From assembly GCA_043513815.1 (NCBI GenBank), contig CP121313.1, positions 2,790,001 to 2,854,000 on the forward strand: a stretch of DNA of 64,000 bases, read 5' to 3'. A program made the translations under genes and the position numbers. The first letter of the stretch is position 1. The number at the start of each line of letters is the position of its first letter. Shown here piece after piece: positions 17,086 to 25,266 of the stretch. The notes under the pieces are model-generated. The model ran no database searches, was not told the origin of the DNA, and saw only the letters and a list, made by a program, of their open reading frames with translations. This DNA is from JANQIO01 sp043513815. Its GTDB lineage: Bacteria > Pseudomonadota > Gammaproteobacteria > Pseudomonadales > Halieaceae.

Positions 17086-18546
17086 ATGAACAACACCGCA
17101 CACTACGAGACGGCGCCCGAAGACAAGGTTCCGCTACACCAGAAAGCGGTCTACGGTACGGGTGCCTTCGTCAACAACATGCTGGCCGACGCTATCGGCC
17201 GCATGCTGATCGTCCTTAACCTCGGACTCGGCATGAACCCTGCCCTGGTCGGTCTGCTGGCCGCCCTGCCGCGCCTGGTGGATGCGTTTACCGATCCGCT
17301 GATGGGCTATATCTCCGACCACACCCGCTCACGCTGGGGCCGCCGCCGACCCTATATCTTCGGCGGCGCCATCTTTGTCGGCGTGGTCTACATGCTGCTG
17401 TGGCAACTGCCGGAGGGCAAGAGCGAGACTTTTTATTTCTGGTACTTCCTGGGCGGCTCCCTGGTCTTCTACCTGGGCTACACTATCTTCGCCACCCCCT
17501 GGGTCGCACTGGGCTATGAACTGACGCCTGACTACCACGAACGCACCCGGGTGATGGCGGTACAGAGCTTTATGGGCCAGCTGGCCTACCTGGTCACGCC
17601 CTGGTTCCTGTGGGTCATGCAACATGACAATTTCGCCGGCGACATGGTCAGCGGTGCCAGTACGCTGGCCATCATTGTAGGCGTCGCCGCCATCGTTATC
17701 GGCGTACTGCCGGCCCTGGTACTGCGAGAACGTTTCAAGGATGTGGCGATCGCCGAGTTGGAGACGGAACAGGCCCCGCGAGTCAGTACCGGCCAGGCAT
17801 TCAAACGTATTATCGCCGAGTTCTTTCAAGGCTTCGCCGCCACCCTGAAATTCACGCCCTTCCTGAAACTCTGTGTGGCGACCTTCATGGTGTTCAACGG
17901 CTTCATCATGGTAGCGGCGTTCCAGTCCTACGTGATCATCTACTATATCTTCGGCGGCGATACCGCACTGGGTGCAGAGTTCACCGGCTGGGCAGGCTCC
18001 GTGCAAACCGTGGCCACCTTCTGCGTGATCTTCTTTGTGAGCTGGCTGTCGACCCGGATCGGCAAGCGCCGGGCCTTCTTTGTTGCGACGGGGGTTTCCA
18101 TGGTCGGCTACCTGCTCAAATGGGTCTGCTATACCCCTGAGCACCCCTGGATGTTGCTACTGCCGGCACCGCTGATGGCGTTCAGCCTGGGCGGCCTGTT
18201 TACCCTCATGGGCTCTATGATTGCCGATGTCTGCGACCTCGACGAACTGCAGACCCACGAACGTCGGGAAGGCATGTTCGGCTCCATCTACTGGTGGATT
18301 GTGAAACTGGGTATGGCGGCGGCGCTGGCAGTCGGCGGCGTGCTGTTGAACGTGACCGGCTTCGATGTGGCCCTGGGCGGTGAGCAGGCGGAACGCACGT
18401 TGTACCTGATGCGCATATTCGACATTGCTATACCGGTGGTGGGCTCTGCCATTGCCATCTGGATGATCGCGTCCTACCCGATCACCGAGGAAAAGGCACA
18501 CGAGGTGCGCAAGGCGCTGGAAGCTCGCCGGGGCGAGGTGACCTGA
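17086..18546 (+). CDS. GPH-family sugar:cation symporter (MelB-like MFS)
   Basis: This 486-residue inner-membrane transporter has about 12 hydrophobic segments. The glycoside-pentoside-hexuronide family signature is at residues 66-90: DAFTDPLMG, then ISDHTRSRWGRRRPY. These carriers move mono- or oligosaccharides together with Na+ or H+. Position directly after two beta-glucosidases points to short beta-linked oligosaccharides or their glycosides. A purine-rich GCGGAAAAC precedes the ATG. Confidence 0.92.
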   Translation: MNNTAHYETAPEDKVPLHQKAVYGTGAFVNNMLADAIGRMLIVLNLGLGMNPALVGLLAALPRLVDAFTDPLMGYISDHTRSRWGRRRPYIFGGAIFVGVVYMLLWQLPEGKSETFYFWYFLGGSLVFYLGYTIFATPWVALGYELTPDYHERTRVMAVQSFMGQLAYLVTPWFLWVMQHDNFAGDMVSGASTLAIIVGVAAIVIGVLPALVLRERFKDVAIAELETEQAPRVSTGQAFKRIIAEFFQGFAATLKFTPFLKLCVATFMVFNGFIMVAAFQSYVIIYYIFGGDTALGAEFTGWAGSVQTVATFCVIFFVSWLSTRIGKRRAFFVATGVSMVGYLLKWVCYTPEHPWMLLLPAPLMAFSLGGLFTLMGSMIADVCDLDELQTHERREGMFGSIYWWIVKLGMAAALAVGGVLLNVTGFDVALGGEQAERTLYLMRIFDIAIPVVGSAIAIWMIASYPITEEKAHEVRKALEARRGEVT

Positions 18547-18720
18547 GTCGATTTATTGCTGTGAATTCAGGTGAGCTGCCGCGCGGCCACCAGCCGCATT
18601 GCGAATCCCGGCAGTACGAGCAGGCTGGCGATGGCTCCTTCACAAGACATACACGCCATCACAGCCGCAGGGCGCGTACTGCCAAACTGCCAGGGCGACG
18701 CATCTGCCGGCCTTGCCTGA

Positions 18721-18750
18721 CTACCAAGAACTACCAAGAACTACCAATAA
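18721..18750. repeat. 10-bp tandem repeat, three copies
   Basis: CTACCAAGAA occurs twice in tandem, followed by a third copy reading CTACCAATAA. It lies 23-52 bases upstream of the SP-transporter start, just ahead of its ribosome-binding sequence, inside a 226-base gap that otherwise shows nothing recognisable. It may sit in the 5' untranslated region and could arise by slippage. Confidence 0.6.
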
Positions 18751-18772
18751 AAACAGCAGGAGTCGCTCCGAC

Positions 18773-20341
18773 ATGACCAGCAAGCACGCCCACACTCTGC
18801 GCATTGCTCTCGCCGTTTCACTGGGGGGTTTTGTTTTTGGCTTCGACGCCTCGGTCATCTCGGGTGCCGTTCGCTTCGTGGGCCAGGATTTCGATCTGGG
18901 TGACCTTCAGATGGGGCTGCTGGTCGGTGCGCCCACGCTGGGTGGTATTTTGTCCGCGACCTGTGCCGGCCCGCTCAGCGATGTCTACGGTCGCCGCAGC
19001 CTGTTGCTGATCCTGGCGGCGCTTTACGTGCTTTCGGCTGGTTTTTCCGCCTTCGCACCCAACTTCGAAGTGCTGATGGTGGCTCGCTTTATTGGCGGCC
19101 TGGCCTTCGCTTCGCTGGCCATGGCCCCGATCTATATCTCCGAGATCGCCTCGGCTCGCTCACGCGGCCGAATGGTGGCCATCAATCAGTTCAATATCGT
19201 GCTGGGACTGTCGGCCGCCTATTTTGTCAACTATGTGATCCTGCGGCTCAGCAGTCTGGACGCCGACTGGGTGAACAACCTTGGGCTGGCCACACAGACC
19301 TGGCGCTGGATGCTGGGCTTTGAAATGCTGCCCGCGATCCTGTGGCTCCTGCTGATGTTGCGGCTACCGGAAAGCCCGCGCTGGCTGATCATCAATGGGC
19401 GCGAGTCCGAGGGCCGCGCCGTGCTGCAGACGCTGGAGCTGGACAGCGACCTGGAAACTGAAATTGCCGATATTCGTGACAGTGCCCACGGCGAAATCGC
19501 CACCCTCGGCGCCAGGGTGAAGGAAATGATCGGACCGAGACTGCGGCTGGCACTTATCGTCGGCCTGTTACTGGCGATCATCCAGCAGATTACCGGTGTC
19601 AACGCTATCTACTTCTACGCACCGACCGTGTTCGAGCAGAGCGGCATTGGCACCGACGCGGCCTTTGCCCAGGCGGTGGCGGTGGGCCTTACCAACGTGG
19701 TGTTCACAATCGTGTCCATGCTGCTGATCGATCGGCTGGGCCGCAAACCCTTGCTCATCATTGGTCTGTCCGGCATCGCCGTGAGCATGGTAGTCTGCGC
19801 GATTGCCTTCAACAATGCCACCTACGCCATCGACAGGGGCGCACTGGACCGCTTCGACGGTTCGCCGCTGGAACAGAAGCTGGCGTCACTGGAGGGACGC
19901 GAGTTCGCGGGCGATGTGCAACTCAAGGCGGCGATCACCGAGGCTCTTGGCGAGCGCGAAGCGCGTAAGCTGCAGTCCGACCTGATCCAGGCGGCGATCC
20001 AGATCGACGCCAACGTGGTGCTGTTTGGCATCCTGCTGTTTGTCGCCTCCTTTGCGGTGTCGCTGGGTCCGGTAATGTGGGTCATGCTGCCGGAGATCTT
20101 CCCTAACAAGGTGCGCGGCGTGGCCATGGCCATGACCGGCGTGGTCAACAGCGGGGTCAGTTTTGGCGTGCAGTTTGCGTTTCCCTGGCAGCTTACCAAC
20201 CTGGGTGTGGCGACGACGCTGGGGGGATATGCACTGTTCGCGCTGATTGGCCTGGTGCTGGTGATCTGGCTGGTGCCTGAAACCCGTGGCAAAACGCTGG
20301 AGCAGCTCGAACAGGAGTTCACCCGCCGGAGCCTCAAATGA
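18773..20341 (+). CDS. Sugar porter (SP family MFS transporter)
   Basis: This 522-residue transporter resembles XylE/GalP-type proton-sugar symporters. It shows DVYGRR (70-75), PESPRW (199-204), QQITGVNAIYFYAPT (271-285), DRLGRKP (320-326) and a C-terminal PETRGKTLEQLE. Twelve membrane segments are expected. Between the ninth and tenth, residues about 349-413 form an unusually long charged extramembrane insert not found in XylE or GalP. The start at 18773 is preceded by AGGAG. The stop overlaps the oxidoreductase start (ATGA), so the two are coupled. Confidence 0.9.
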   Translation: MTSKHAHTLRIALAVSLGGFVFGFDASVISGAVRFVGQDFDLGDLQMGLLVGAPTLGGILSATCAGPLSDVYGRRSLLLILAALYVLSAGFSAFAPNFEVLMVARFIGGLAFASLAMAPIYISEIASARSRGRMVAINQFNIVLGLSAAYFVNYVILRLSSLDADWVNNLGLATQTWRWMLGFEMLPAILWLLLMLRLPESPRWLIINGRESEGRAVLQTLELDSDLETEIADIRDSAHGEIATLGARVKEMIGPRLRLALIVGLLLAIIQQITGVNAIYFYAPTVFEQSGIGTDAAFAQAVAVGLTNVVFTIVSMLLIDRLGRKPLLIIGLSGIAVSMVVCAIAFNNATYAIDRGALDRFDGSPLEQKLASLEGREFAGDVQLKAAITEALGEREARKLQSDLIQAAIQIDANVVLFGILLFVASFAVSLGPVMWVMLPEIFPNKVRGVAMAMTGVVNSGVSFGVQFAFPWQLTNLGVATTLGGYALFALIGLVLVIWLVPETRGKTLEQLEQEFTRRSLK

Positions 20342-21297
20342 CAGCCGTGCGCTGGGGCATCATTGGGCCAGGCCGTATTGCCCACCAGTTTGCGAGGGAT
20401 ATTGCGGTAGTCGACAATGCCGAGCTGGTCGCCGTGGCGGCGCGGGACGGTGATCGCGCAGCAGAATTCTGCCGGCAATACGGCATTACTAATGCGCACG
20501 AGGGCTACCAGCGGCTATTTGAAAATCCCGAGGTGGACGCAGTCTATGTGGCCACACCCCACAGCTACCACCTGGCGCATGCCGCCGGCGCGCTGCGACA
20601 CGGCAAGGCGGTGTTGTGCGAAAAGCCCCTGGTCACCAGTCCGGATGAATGCCAGGCATTGATTGACATCGTCCATGACACCGGCAGCTACCTGATGGAG
20701 GGCATGTGGACCTGGTTCCTGCCGGCTATTCAGACCGCCCTGGGCTGGTACCGGGAAGGACGCATTGGCCAGCTACTGCACGTCAAATCCGATTTTGGCT
20801 ATCCACTGCCCTACAGCGAGGACCTGCGAGAGTACGACGCCCGGGTCGGCGGCGGTGCGGTGCTGGAAATGGGCATCTACCCGGTAGCCATCGCCCGACT
20901 GTTCGTCGGTTGCGGCCCCGACAGCGTAAAGGTCAGTGGACGGCGAGCGCCCAACGGTGTCGAAGACGACGTCTCAGCCATCTTCGACTACGGCCACTGC
21001 ATGGCGACCCTCGGCACCAGCTTCCGCGCCAAGCTTCCCAACTGGACCTATGTAATCGGCACCGCGGGCTATATAGCGATACCGGATTTCTGGCGTGCCA
21101 ACAGCTGTTCGCTGTATGTGCTGGATGAACGCGTCGACCACTTCGAAGACGGCCGCACATCAATCGGCTTTGACTACCAGATCGAGACGGTAAGCAGGGA
21201 GATTCTCAACGACAGTACCGAGTCCGAAATCATACCGTTGTCCACCAGCCTGGCCTTGCAGCAGGATATGCAGACCATCCGTGCGGCCATCGCGTAA
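20338..21297 (+). CDS. Gfo/Idh/MocA family NAD(P)-dependent oxidoreductase
   Basis: The 319-residue enzyme has an N-terminal Rossmann domain (RWGIIGPGRIAHQF, residues 5-18) and the family EKP signature at 95-97, whose lysine acts in hydride transfer. A C-terminal mixed-sheet domain follows. Family members oxidise or reduce sugars, inositols and their derivatives. The 4-base overlap with the sugar porter suggests it acts on the imported sugar, for example as an aldose, xylose or glucose dehydrogenase. The exact substrate cannot be read from the sequence. Confidence 0.9.
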   Translation: MTAVRWGIIGPGRIAHQFARDIAVVDNAELVAVAARDGDRAAEFCRQYGITNAHEGYQRLFENPEVDAVYVATPHSYHLAHAAGALRHGKAVLCEKPLVTSPDECQALIDIVHDTGSYLMEGMWTWFLPAIQTALGWYREGRIGQLLHVKSDFGYPLPYSEDLREYDARVGGGAVLEMGIYPVAIARLFVGCGPDSVKVSGRRAPNGVEDDVSAIFDYGHCMATLGTSFRAKLPNWTYVIGTAGYIAIPDFWRANSCSLYVLDERVDHFEDGRTSIGFDYQIETVSREILNDSTESEIIPLSTSLALQQDMQTIRAAIA

Positions 21298-21338
21298 CGG
21301 GCTCAAAAACAGGGTCAGAGCCTGATTCTCGCCGCGTT

Positions 21339-22055
21339 TCAGCGCTCCTCCAATACCTCGTTGGTGGCAAATCGATAGCGCATGTTGCGGTACACGCAAA
21401 CATCGGTGATATCTTCAGGCGTACCCGCGGGGGCACAGCGATAGTTGGTGGAAACCCGGTAGTTTCCCTGCACTGGCAACACCCGGTGCCAGGTGTGGCC
21501 ATGCAGGAGCACCAGGGAGCCTTTCTGTGGGCTCAGCACCAACTGGTCGGGGAAATCCTCGTCGACCGGACCGGCGCTGAGCAGGCCGCGGGTGTGGGAG
21601 CCGGGAACCACCACAAGCTGTCCGCCAATGTCCGGCGTGATGTCTTCCGTGTACACCAGGCGGTTCAGGTTGAATGCTGCGGGATGCTCCGGGGCACAAT
21701 CCTGGTGCCAGGCCTGGCCGCTGGTGCCAGGCCCGGAGAACATGGTCATGCAGTACTGGGAATACCAGCCTTCGCCGAGTATTGCCCCGGTGAGCGCAAC
21801 AAGGCGCGGATCTCGCTCCAGCTCGTCAAACTCTGCTAACCCCGCCTGTTGGGGGAACCAGGGGATGACTTCCGTCGCCGACTTGCGAAGGAACTCATCG
21901 TCGTGAAGAAACGCAGGCGCCAGCCCGAAATATTCGAGGATTCGCGCCTGATAGCGATCCATCAACGCCTCGTCGAACATGCCTTCCAGCGAGACAAAGC
22001 CCTGCTGCCAGAACTTCCTGGCCAGCCCGCCATAGTCCATTTCAACTTCTCCCAT
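21339..22055 (-). CDS. Phytanoyl-CoA dioxygenase (PhyH) family oxygenase
   Basis: This 238-residue protein shows the Fe(II)/2-oxoglutarate oxygenase fold of the PhyH family: H117 and D119 in AWHQDC, distal H190 in HTWHRV and R200 as the likely 2-oxoglutarate ligand. ATG at 22055 follows GAGGG by 7 bases; another ATG at 22040 (MDYGG) also follows a purine-rich site and is possible. Substrates of bacterial PhyH proteins range from lipids to secondary metabolites. It converges on the Gfo/Idh/MocA gene. It is the second predicted oxygenase of the 2-oxoglutarate type in the locus. Confidence 0.85.
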   Translation of the reverse strand: MGEVEMDYGGLARKFWQQGFVSLEGMFDEALMDRYQARILEYFGLAPAFLHDDEFLRKSATEVIPWFPQQAGLAEFDELERDPRLVALTGAILGEGWYSQYCMTMFSGPGTSGQAWHQDCAPEHPAAFNLNRLVYTEDITPDIGGQLVVVPGSHTRGLLSAGPVDEDFPDQLVLSPQKGSLVLLHGHTWHRVLPVQGNYRVSTNYRCAPAGTPEDITDVCVYRNMRYRFATNEVLEER

Positions 22056-22132
22056 GATCAGGCCCTCGGACAAAAAACTTGGTCATAGCCCGGCCCGCAG
22101 CCACCCAATGACTGATACAGCGCGCCCTGGCC

Positions 22133-23731
22133 TCATGAGCAATGCTCGATGTACTCGAACCAGTGAAAGTCAGCGTGCCGTGCGCTACCGGTAATATCCT
22201 GGCAACACATCCCGACAAAAGTACCGGTAAAGTTGGCGCCCTCCCCTTTACCTGTCTCGTCACACAGCAGGCTGTAATCCAGAACCTCACCCACCGGGGT
22301 CCAGGTAGACTCATCCTCGGACCAGTAGAACTGCAGCGCGTCGTTATCGACGCTGGCGCGGAGAAAAACAGGCCCTTCTTCTGGCAGCAGTACCGGCTCG
22401 GCCTGCAGGGGGTAACGGGTTTCCAGACTGAGGTCAGCCGCACAACTCATGATGCCCAGATGACGACCGTGCTGCTGGTCTCGGGAGACAAACAGGTAAT
22501 GGAACTTGTGGCCGTTGTAATAACAAACGAGGCCCGCCTGCTGCTGGAAATGATCCGGGGCAAACTCCAGTTTGGCGCTGGCCTGGTAGCGCCAGGCCTG
22601 CTGCCGGCGTGCCAGTAACGCTGAATCAAACAGACTCCCCAGGGATTCGCGGCCGTAGATTCGCAGGCATCCGGGCCGCGCTCGCAGGGAAAACAGATGA
22701 TCGAAGTTCGGGGTGCGCAACCACTGAAACTCCAGGGGCACTTCGCCAGGCTGGAATTGTGTTCGCACCGTGGCACCCGGCCAGGGCTGCGCTGGCAGTT
22801 CCGGCGCCTCGAGTTGCACGGAAGGCGCACTGGATCCACTAGTGCTGCGCAACCAGCCTTCCGCAGTCCAGTGCACTTTTTCCAGCGCCGTTTCCCGCCC
22901 CATGGGGCTGCGACGCTTGTCTGGCGCCAGCGGCCTGGAACAGAGGTATACCGCGTAACACTCCCCCTCAGGAGTCTCCACCCAGTCACCGTGACCACAG
23001 CGCTGCAAGTGGCTGTCCGGACTGCCGCGCGCAGTGAGGAACTGGCCATCTGGATCGATTTCGTAGGGCCCGGTGATGCTGCGGGAACGCGCCATGGTCA
23101 TGCCGTGCTCATAGCCAGTGCCGCCCTCCGCCGTTAGCAAATAGTAATACCCTCCGCGCCGGTACAGGTGTGGCCCCTCGGTACAACCCAGCGCCGATCC
23201 GGCAAAGATCATGTCTCCCTTCCCCACCAGTCGCTGCTCCTCTGCCGAGTACTCTTGCAGGTAAATGCCACCGAAAGAGCTTTGGTCGGGGCGGTGATCC
23301 CAGATCATGCTGAGATACCACTTGCGGCCATCGTCATCGTGAAACAGTGAGGGGTCGAAGCCGCGGCTGTCCAGATAGATGGGATCTGACCAGACGCCAT
23401 CGATGGACTCGCAGCTGGTAAGAAAGTTGTGGGTATCCTTGAAGTTGCCGTCGAAGCGACGCACCAGCGTGTAGACCAGCCAGAAACGCCCCTCGGCGTG
23501 GCTCAGGCACGGCGCCCAGACGCCGCAGGAATCCGGCACACCGCGCATGTCCACTAACGACGCCCGCTTCAGGGGGCGCGTTAGCAGTCGCCAGTTGGCC
23601 AGGTCACGCGAGTGATGGATCTGCACACCCGGATACCACTCGAAGGTGGAAGTGGCGATGTAGTAGTCGCCGCCCACCCGGCATATCGACGGGTCGGGGT
23701 TGAAACCGCGCAGGACGGGGTTATCGAGCAT
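22133..23731 (-). CDS. GH43 beta-xylosidase/arabinofuranosidase
   Basis: The 532-residue enzyme is a family 43 glycoside hydrolase of the XynB layout. The catalytic triad is visible: D13 in NPDPSICR (base), D126 in GFDPSLF (pKa modulator) and E185 in TEGPHLY (acid). The five-bladed propeller occupies about residues 1-310, followed by a C-terminal concanavalin-like sandwich (WLRTPNFDHLFSLRARPGCLR onward). No signal peptide is present, so it acts on imported xylo- or arabino-oligosaccharides. It is transcribed toward the PhyH gene, 77 bases away, and probably with it. Confidence 0.93.
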   Translation of the reverse strand: MLDNPVLRGFNPDPSICRVGGDYYIATSTFEWYPGVQIHHSRDLANWRLLTRPLKRASLVDMRGVPDSCGVWAPCLSHAEGRFWLVYTLVRRFDGNFKDTHNFLTSCESIDGVWSDPIYLDSRGFDPSLFHDDDGRKWYLSMIWDHRPDQSSFGGIYLQEYSAEEQRLVGKGDMIFAGSALGCTEGPHLYRRGGYYYLLTAEGGTGYEHGMTMARSRSITGPYEIDPDGQFLTARGSPDSHLQRCGHGDWVETPEGECYAVYLCSRPLAPDKRRSPMGRETALEKVHWTAEGWLRSTSGSSAPSVQLEAPELPAQPWPGATVRTQFQPGEVPLEFQWLRTPNFDHLFSLRARPGCLRIYGRESLGSLFDSALLARRQQAWRYQASAKLEFAPDHFQQQAGLVCYYNGHKFHYLFVSRDQQHGRHLGIMSCAADLSLETRYPLQAEPVLLPEEGPVFLRASVDNDALQFYWSEDESTWTPVGEVLDYSLLCDETGKGEGANFTGTFVGMCCQDITGSARHADFHWFEYIEHCS

Positions 23732-23801
23732 TTTTTCTCAGTGCGCGCGGACGCCTGCACTGACGGTTTCCACAACCTGCCCGCGAGGCAGTGCCATCTG
23801 T

Positions 23802-23817
23802 ATACCCGTTACGGTAT
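23802..23817. promoter_or_regulatory. Possible operator palindrome ATACC-N6-GGTAT
   Basis: ATACC-CGTTAC-GGTAT is an inverted repeat with 5-bp half-sites, 71 bases upstream of the GH43 start in a 144-base non-coding gap. Size and placement suit a repressor site for the GH43-PhyH transcript, but no regulator gene is adjacent and I found no second copy. Nothing else is recognisable in this gap. Confidence 0.3.
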
Positions 23818-23875
23818 CCCCGCCCAGGCGAAAACAGTCTTCGATACGCCCGATCCCCGCAAAGGCTAAACAACG

Positions 23876-24316
23876 CTACCCCAGGGTCATGCGCAGTGCG
23901 AAATAGGACAGCGCAATGAGGCAAATATTGGAGCACATGAAGAGCAGGAAGCGCACCGGCACGGTGTTGACCAGCGCCTGCCAGAGGCTGTGGAGGATGC
24001 GGAAACCCACGTAGGCCCAGGCCCACCAGATGGCGGTGTCCGGCGCCCCGGTGATGGCAAGGATCACCGCCAGCGGGTAGAAGATGGTGGGCTGCTCCAT
24101 CAGGTGGTTATGGTTGTGGGCGATCCAGTTCACCCGCGGCGGCATAGTCGGCTCCACATCGGGATAGCGACCGCCGGGCGGCGCCACGGTCAGGTCAACG
24201 CCCGCCGACTTGAACGCCGGGAAGCGCGTCACCAGCACCCACAACAGCATCACCAGTGACCAGGCCACCAGTACGGCCGCAGGGGCGAGAATCTGTGTAT
24301 TGAGCATAAGGTTCAT
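23876..24316 (-). CDS. MAPEG family membrane protein
   Basis: This 146-residue integral membrane protein has four hydrophobic segments and the MAPEG-family core NHNHLMEQPTIFY (residues about 68-80), followed by VGFRILHSLWQALVNTVPVRF. MAPEG proteins are related to microsomal glutathione transferases and eicosanoid enzymes; bacterial members are mostly uncharacterised. AGGAGA lies about 10 bases upstream of the ATG. The small membrane-protein gene upstream ends 47 bases away, and they are likely transcribed together. Confidence 0.85.
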   Translation of the reverse strand: MNLMLNTQILAPAAVLVAWSLVMLLWVLVTRFPAFKSAGVDLTVAPPGGRYPDVEPTMPPRVNWIAHNHNHLMEQPTIFYPLAVILAITGAPDTAIWWAWAYVGFRILHSLWQALVNTVPVRFLLFMCSNICLIALSYFALRMTLG

Positions 24317-24363
24317 TGTGGTTTTATCTCCTGGTATACAGCACGGTTTGGTCGGGGATTGGT

Positions 24364-24567
24364 CTAATCCAGCACCGGTACGCGACCGGTGATGACGATG
24401 GCTGTGAGAGCGCCGGCCATCAGCAGGAACACCGGCGCTTCGGCGCCAAATGCCGCCGGCTCACCAAAGAACACAGGCGCTACACCCAGCACCAGAACCA
24501 CCCAGCAGGGCAGCGCAGCGATCGCCAGCATGATGCGCCCAGGCACGGGAACTTGCAGGGTTTTCAA
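24364..24567 (-). CDS. Small hypothetical membrane protein
   Basis: The 67-residue product has two hydrophobic segments (about 13-33 and 44-62) separated by FFGEPAAFGAEAP. The start appears to be TTG at 24567; a GAGGG sequence lies about 12 bases upstream. I do not recognise a family. It sits between the GNAT gene and the MAPEG gene on the same strand, so a membrane role linked to MAPEG is possible but unproven. Confidence 0.55.
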   Translation of the reverse strand: MKTLQVPVPGRIMLAIAALPCWVVLVLGVAPVFFGEPAAFGAEAPVFLLMAGALTAIVITGRVPVLD

Positions 24568-24633
24568 GTGAAAACTGCCCTCTCAGCCGATAACAGCGGC
24601 AGACTAGCACTGCCGGGAGTACGCGCCAAATTC

Positions 24634-25095
24634 TCAGGCGGCAAGAGTCATTCTGAACAACGGCAGCTCACGCCCGGGGATGCTCCCCGAAGGCCTTGTG
24701 CCGATCAGTTCCGCACCCGCTGACCGGTAGAACGCGTCGGCGTGGGGATCGCCCTGGATCAACAGTGATCGCCCGCCGAGCCTGCCGGCGAGCGCTGTGG
24801 CATGTGCGAGCAGCTCTCGCCCAAAACCGCGACCGATCAAGGCAGGTTCGACGAACAGCGCATCCAGCTCATACTGTTCCTCCGCAAGACGTTCCAGGCA
24901 GTAGTAGCCGCCAGCAGCACCTTCATGCAACAGCACACCAAACCACAGGTGCTCCGCCGCAAGATCGGCTGCACTAACGGTCAGCTCAGCGCGACAGGCA
25001 GCCATGAATTCCTCTGAATAACCCCAGTGAGCCTTGGAGCGCAGCGCCAGCTCGGTCAGGGCTGATGCCTCCTCGACTCTCGCTTCCCGAATCAC
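24634..25095 (-). CDS. GNAT-family N-acetyltransferase
   Basis: The 153-residue protein has the GNAT fold, with the acetyl-CoA pyrophosphate loop at ALIGRGFGRELL (residues about 85-96) preceded by the beta-strand YELDALFVEP. The C-terminal half has HADAFYRSAGAELIG, typical of small single-domain acetyltransferases acting on amines. The substrate is not predictable. It starts 26 bases from the end of the 38-bp repeat array that follows putA. Confidence 0.88.
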   Translation of the reverse strand: MIREARVEEASALTELALRSKAHWGYSEEFMAACRAELTVSAADLAAEHLWFGVLLHEGAAGGYYCLERLAEEQYELDALFVEPALIGRGFGRELLAHATALAGRLGGRSLLIQGDPHADAFYRSAGAELIGTRPSGSIPGRELPLFRMTLAA

Positions 25096-25121
25096 TACCG
25101 GATTCTCCTTGTACTGAGCCC

Positions 25122-25266
25122 TGAGCGCGGGAGAGCGTCAGCTCTCCTGTAAGCAGCCTTGAGCGCGGGAGAGCGTCAGCTCTCCTGTAAGCAGCCCTGA
25201 GCGCGGGAGAGCGTCAGCTCTCCTGTAAGCAGCCTTGAGCGCGGGAGAGCGTCAGCTCTCCTGTAA
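25122..25266. repeat. 38-bp tandem repeat array at the putA 3' end
   Basis: Four units start at 25122, 25160, 25198 and 25236, a constant 38-base period, nearly identical (one C/T difference). The fourth matches for 31 bases. Each unit contains a 7-bp hairpin GGAGAGC-GTCA-GCTCTCC. In the fourth unit the putA stop codon (bases 25254-25252) lies inside the 4-base loop, and the last codons of putA (LQES) lie in the unit. The other three are therefore extra copies of the putA tail and following 23 bases. No T-run follows the hairpins. Confidence 0.95.

Noticed and set aside
25122..25266. Possible CRISPR array
   Set aside because: The 38-bp units are contiguous with no variable spacers and no cas genes are present.
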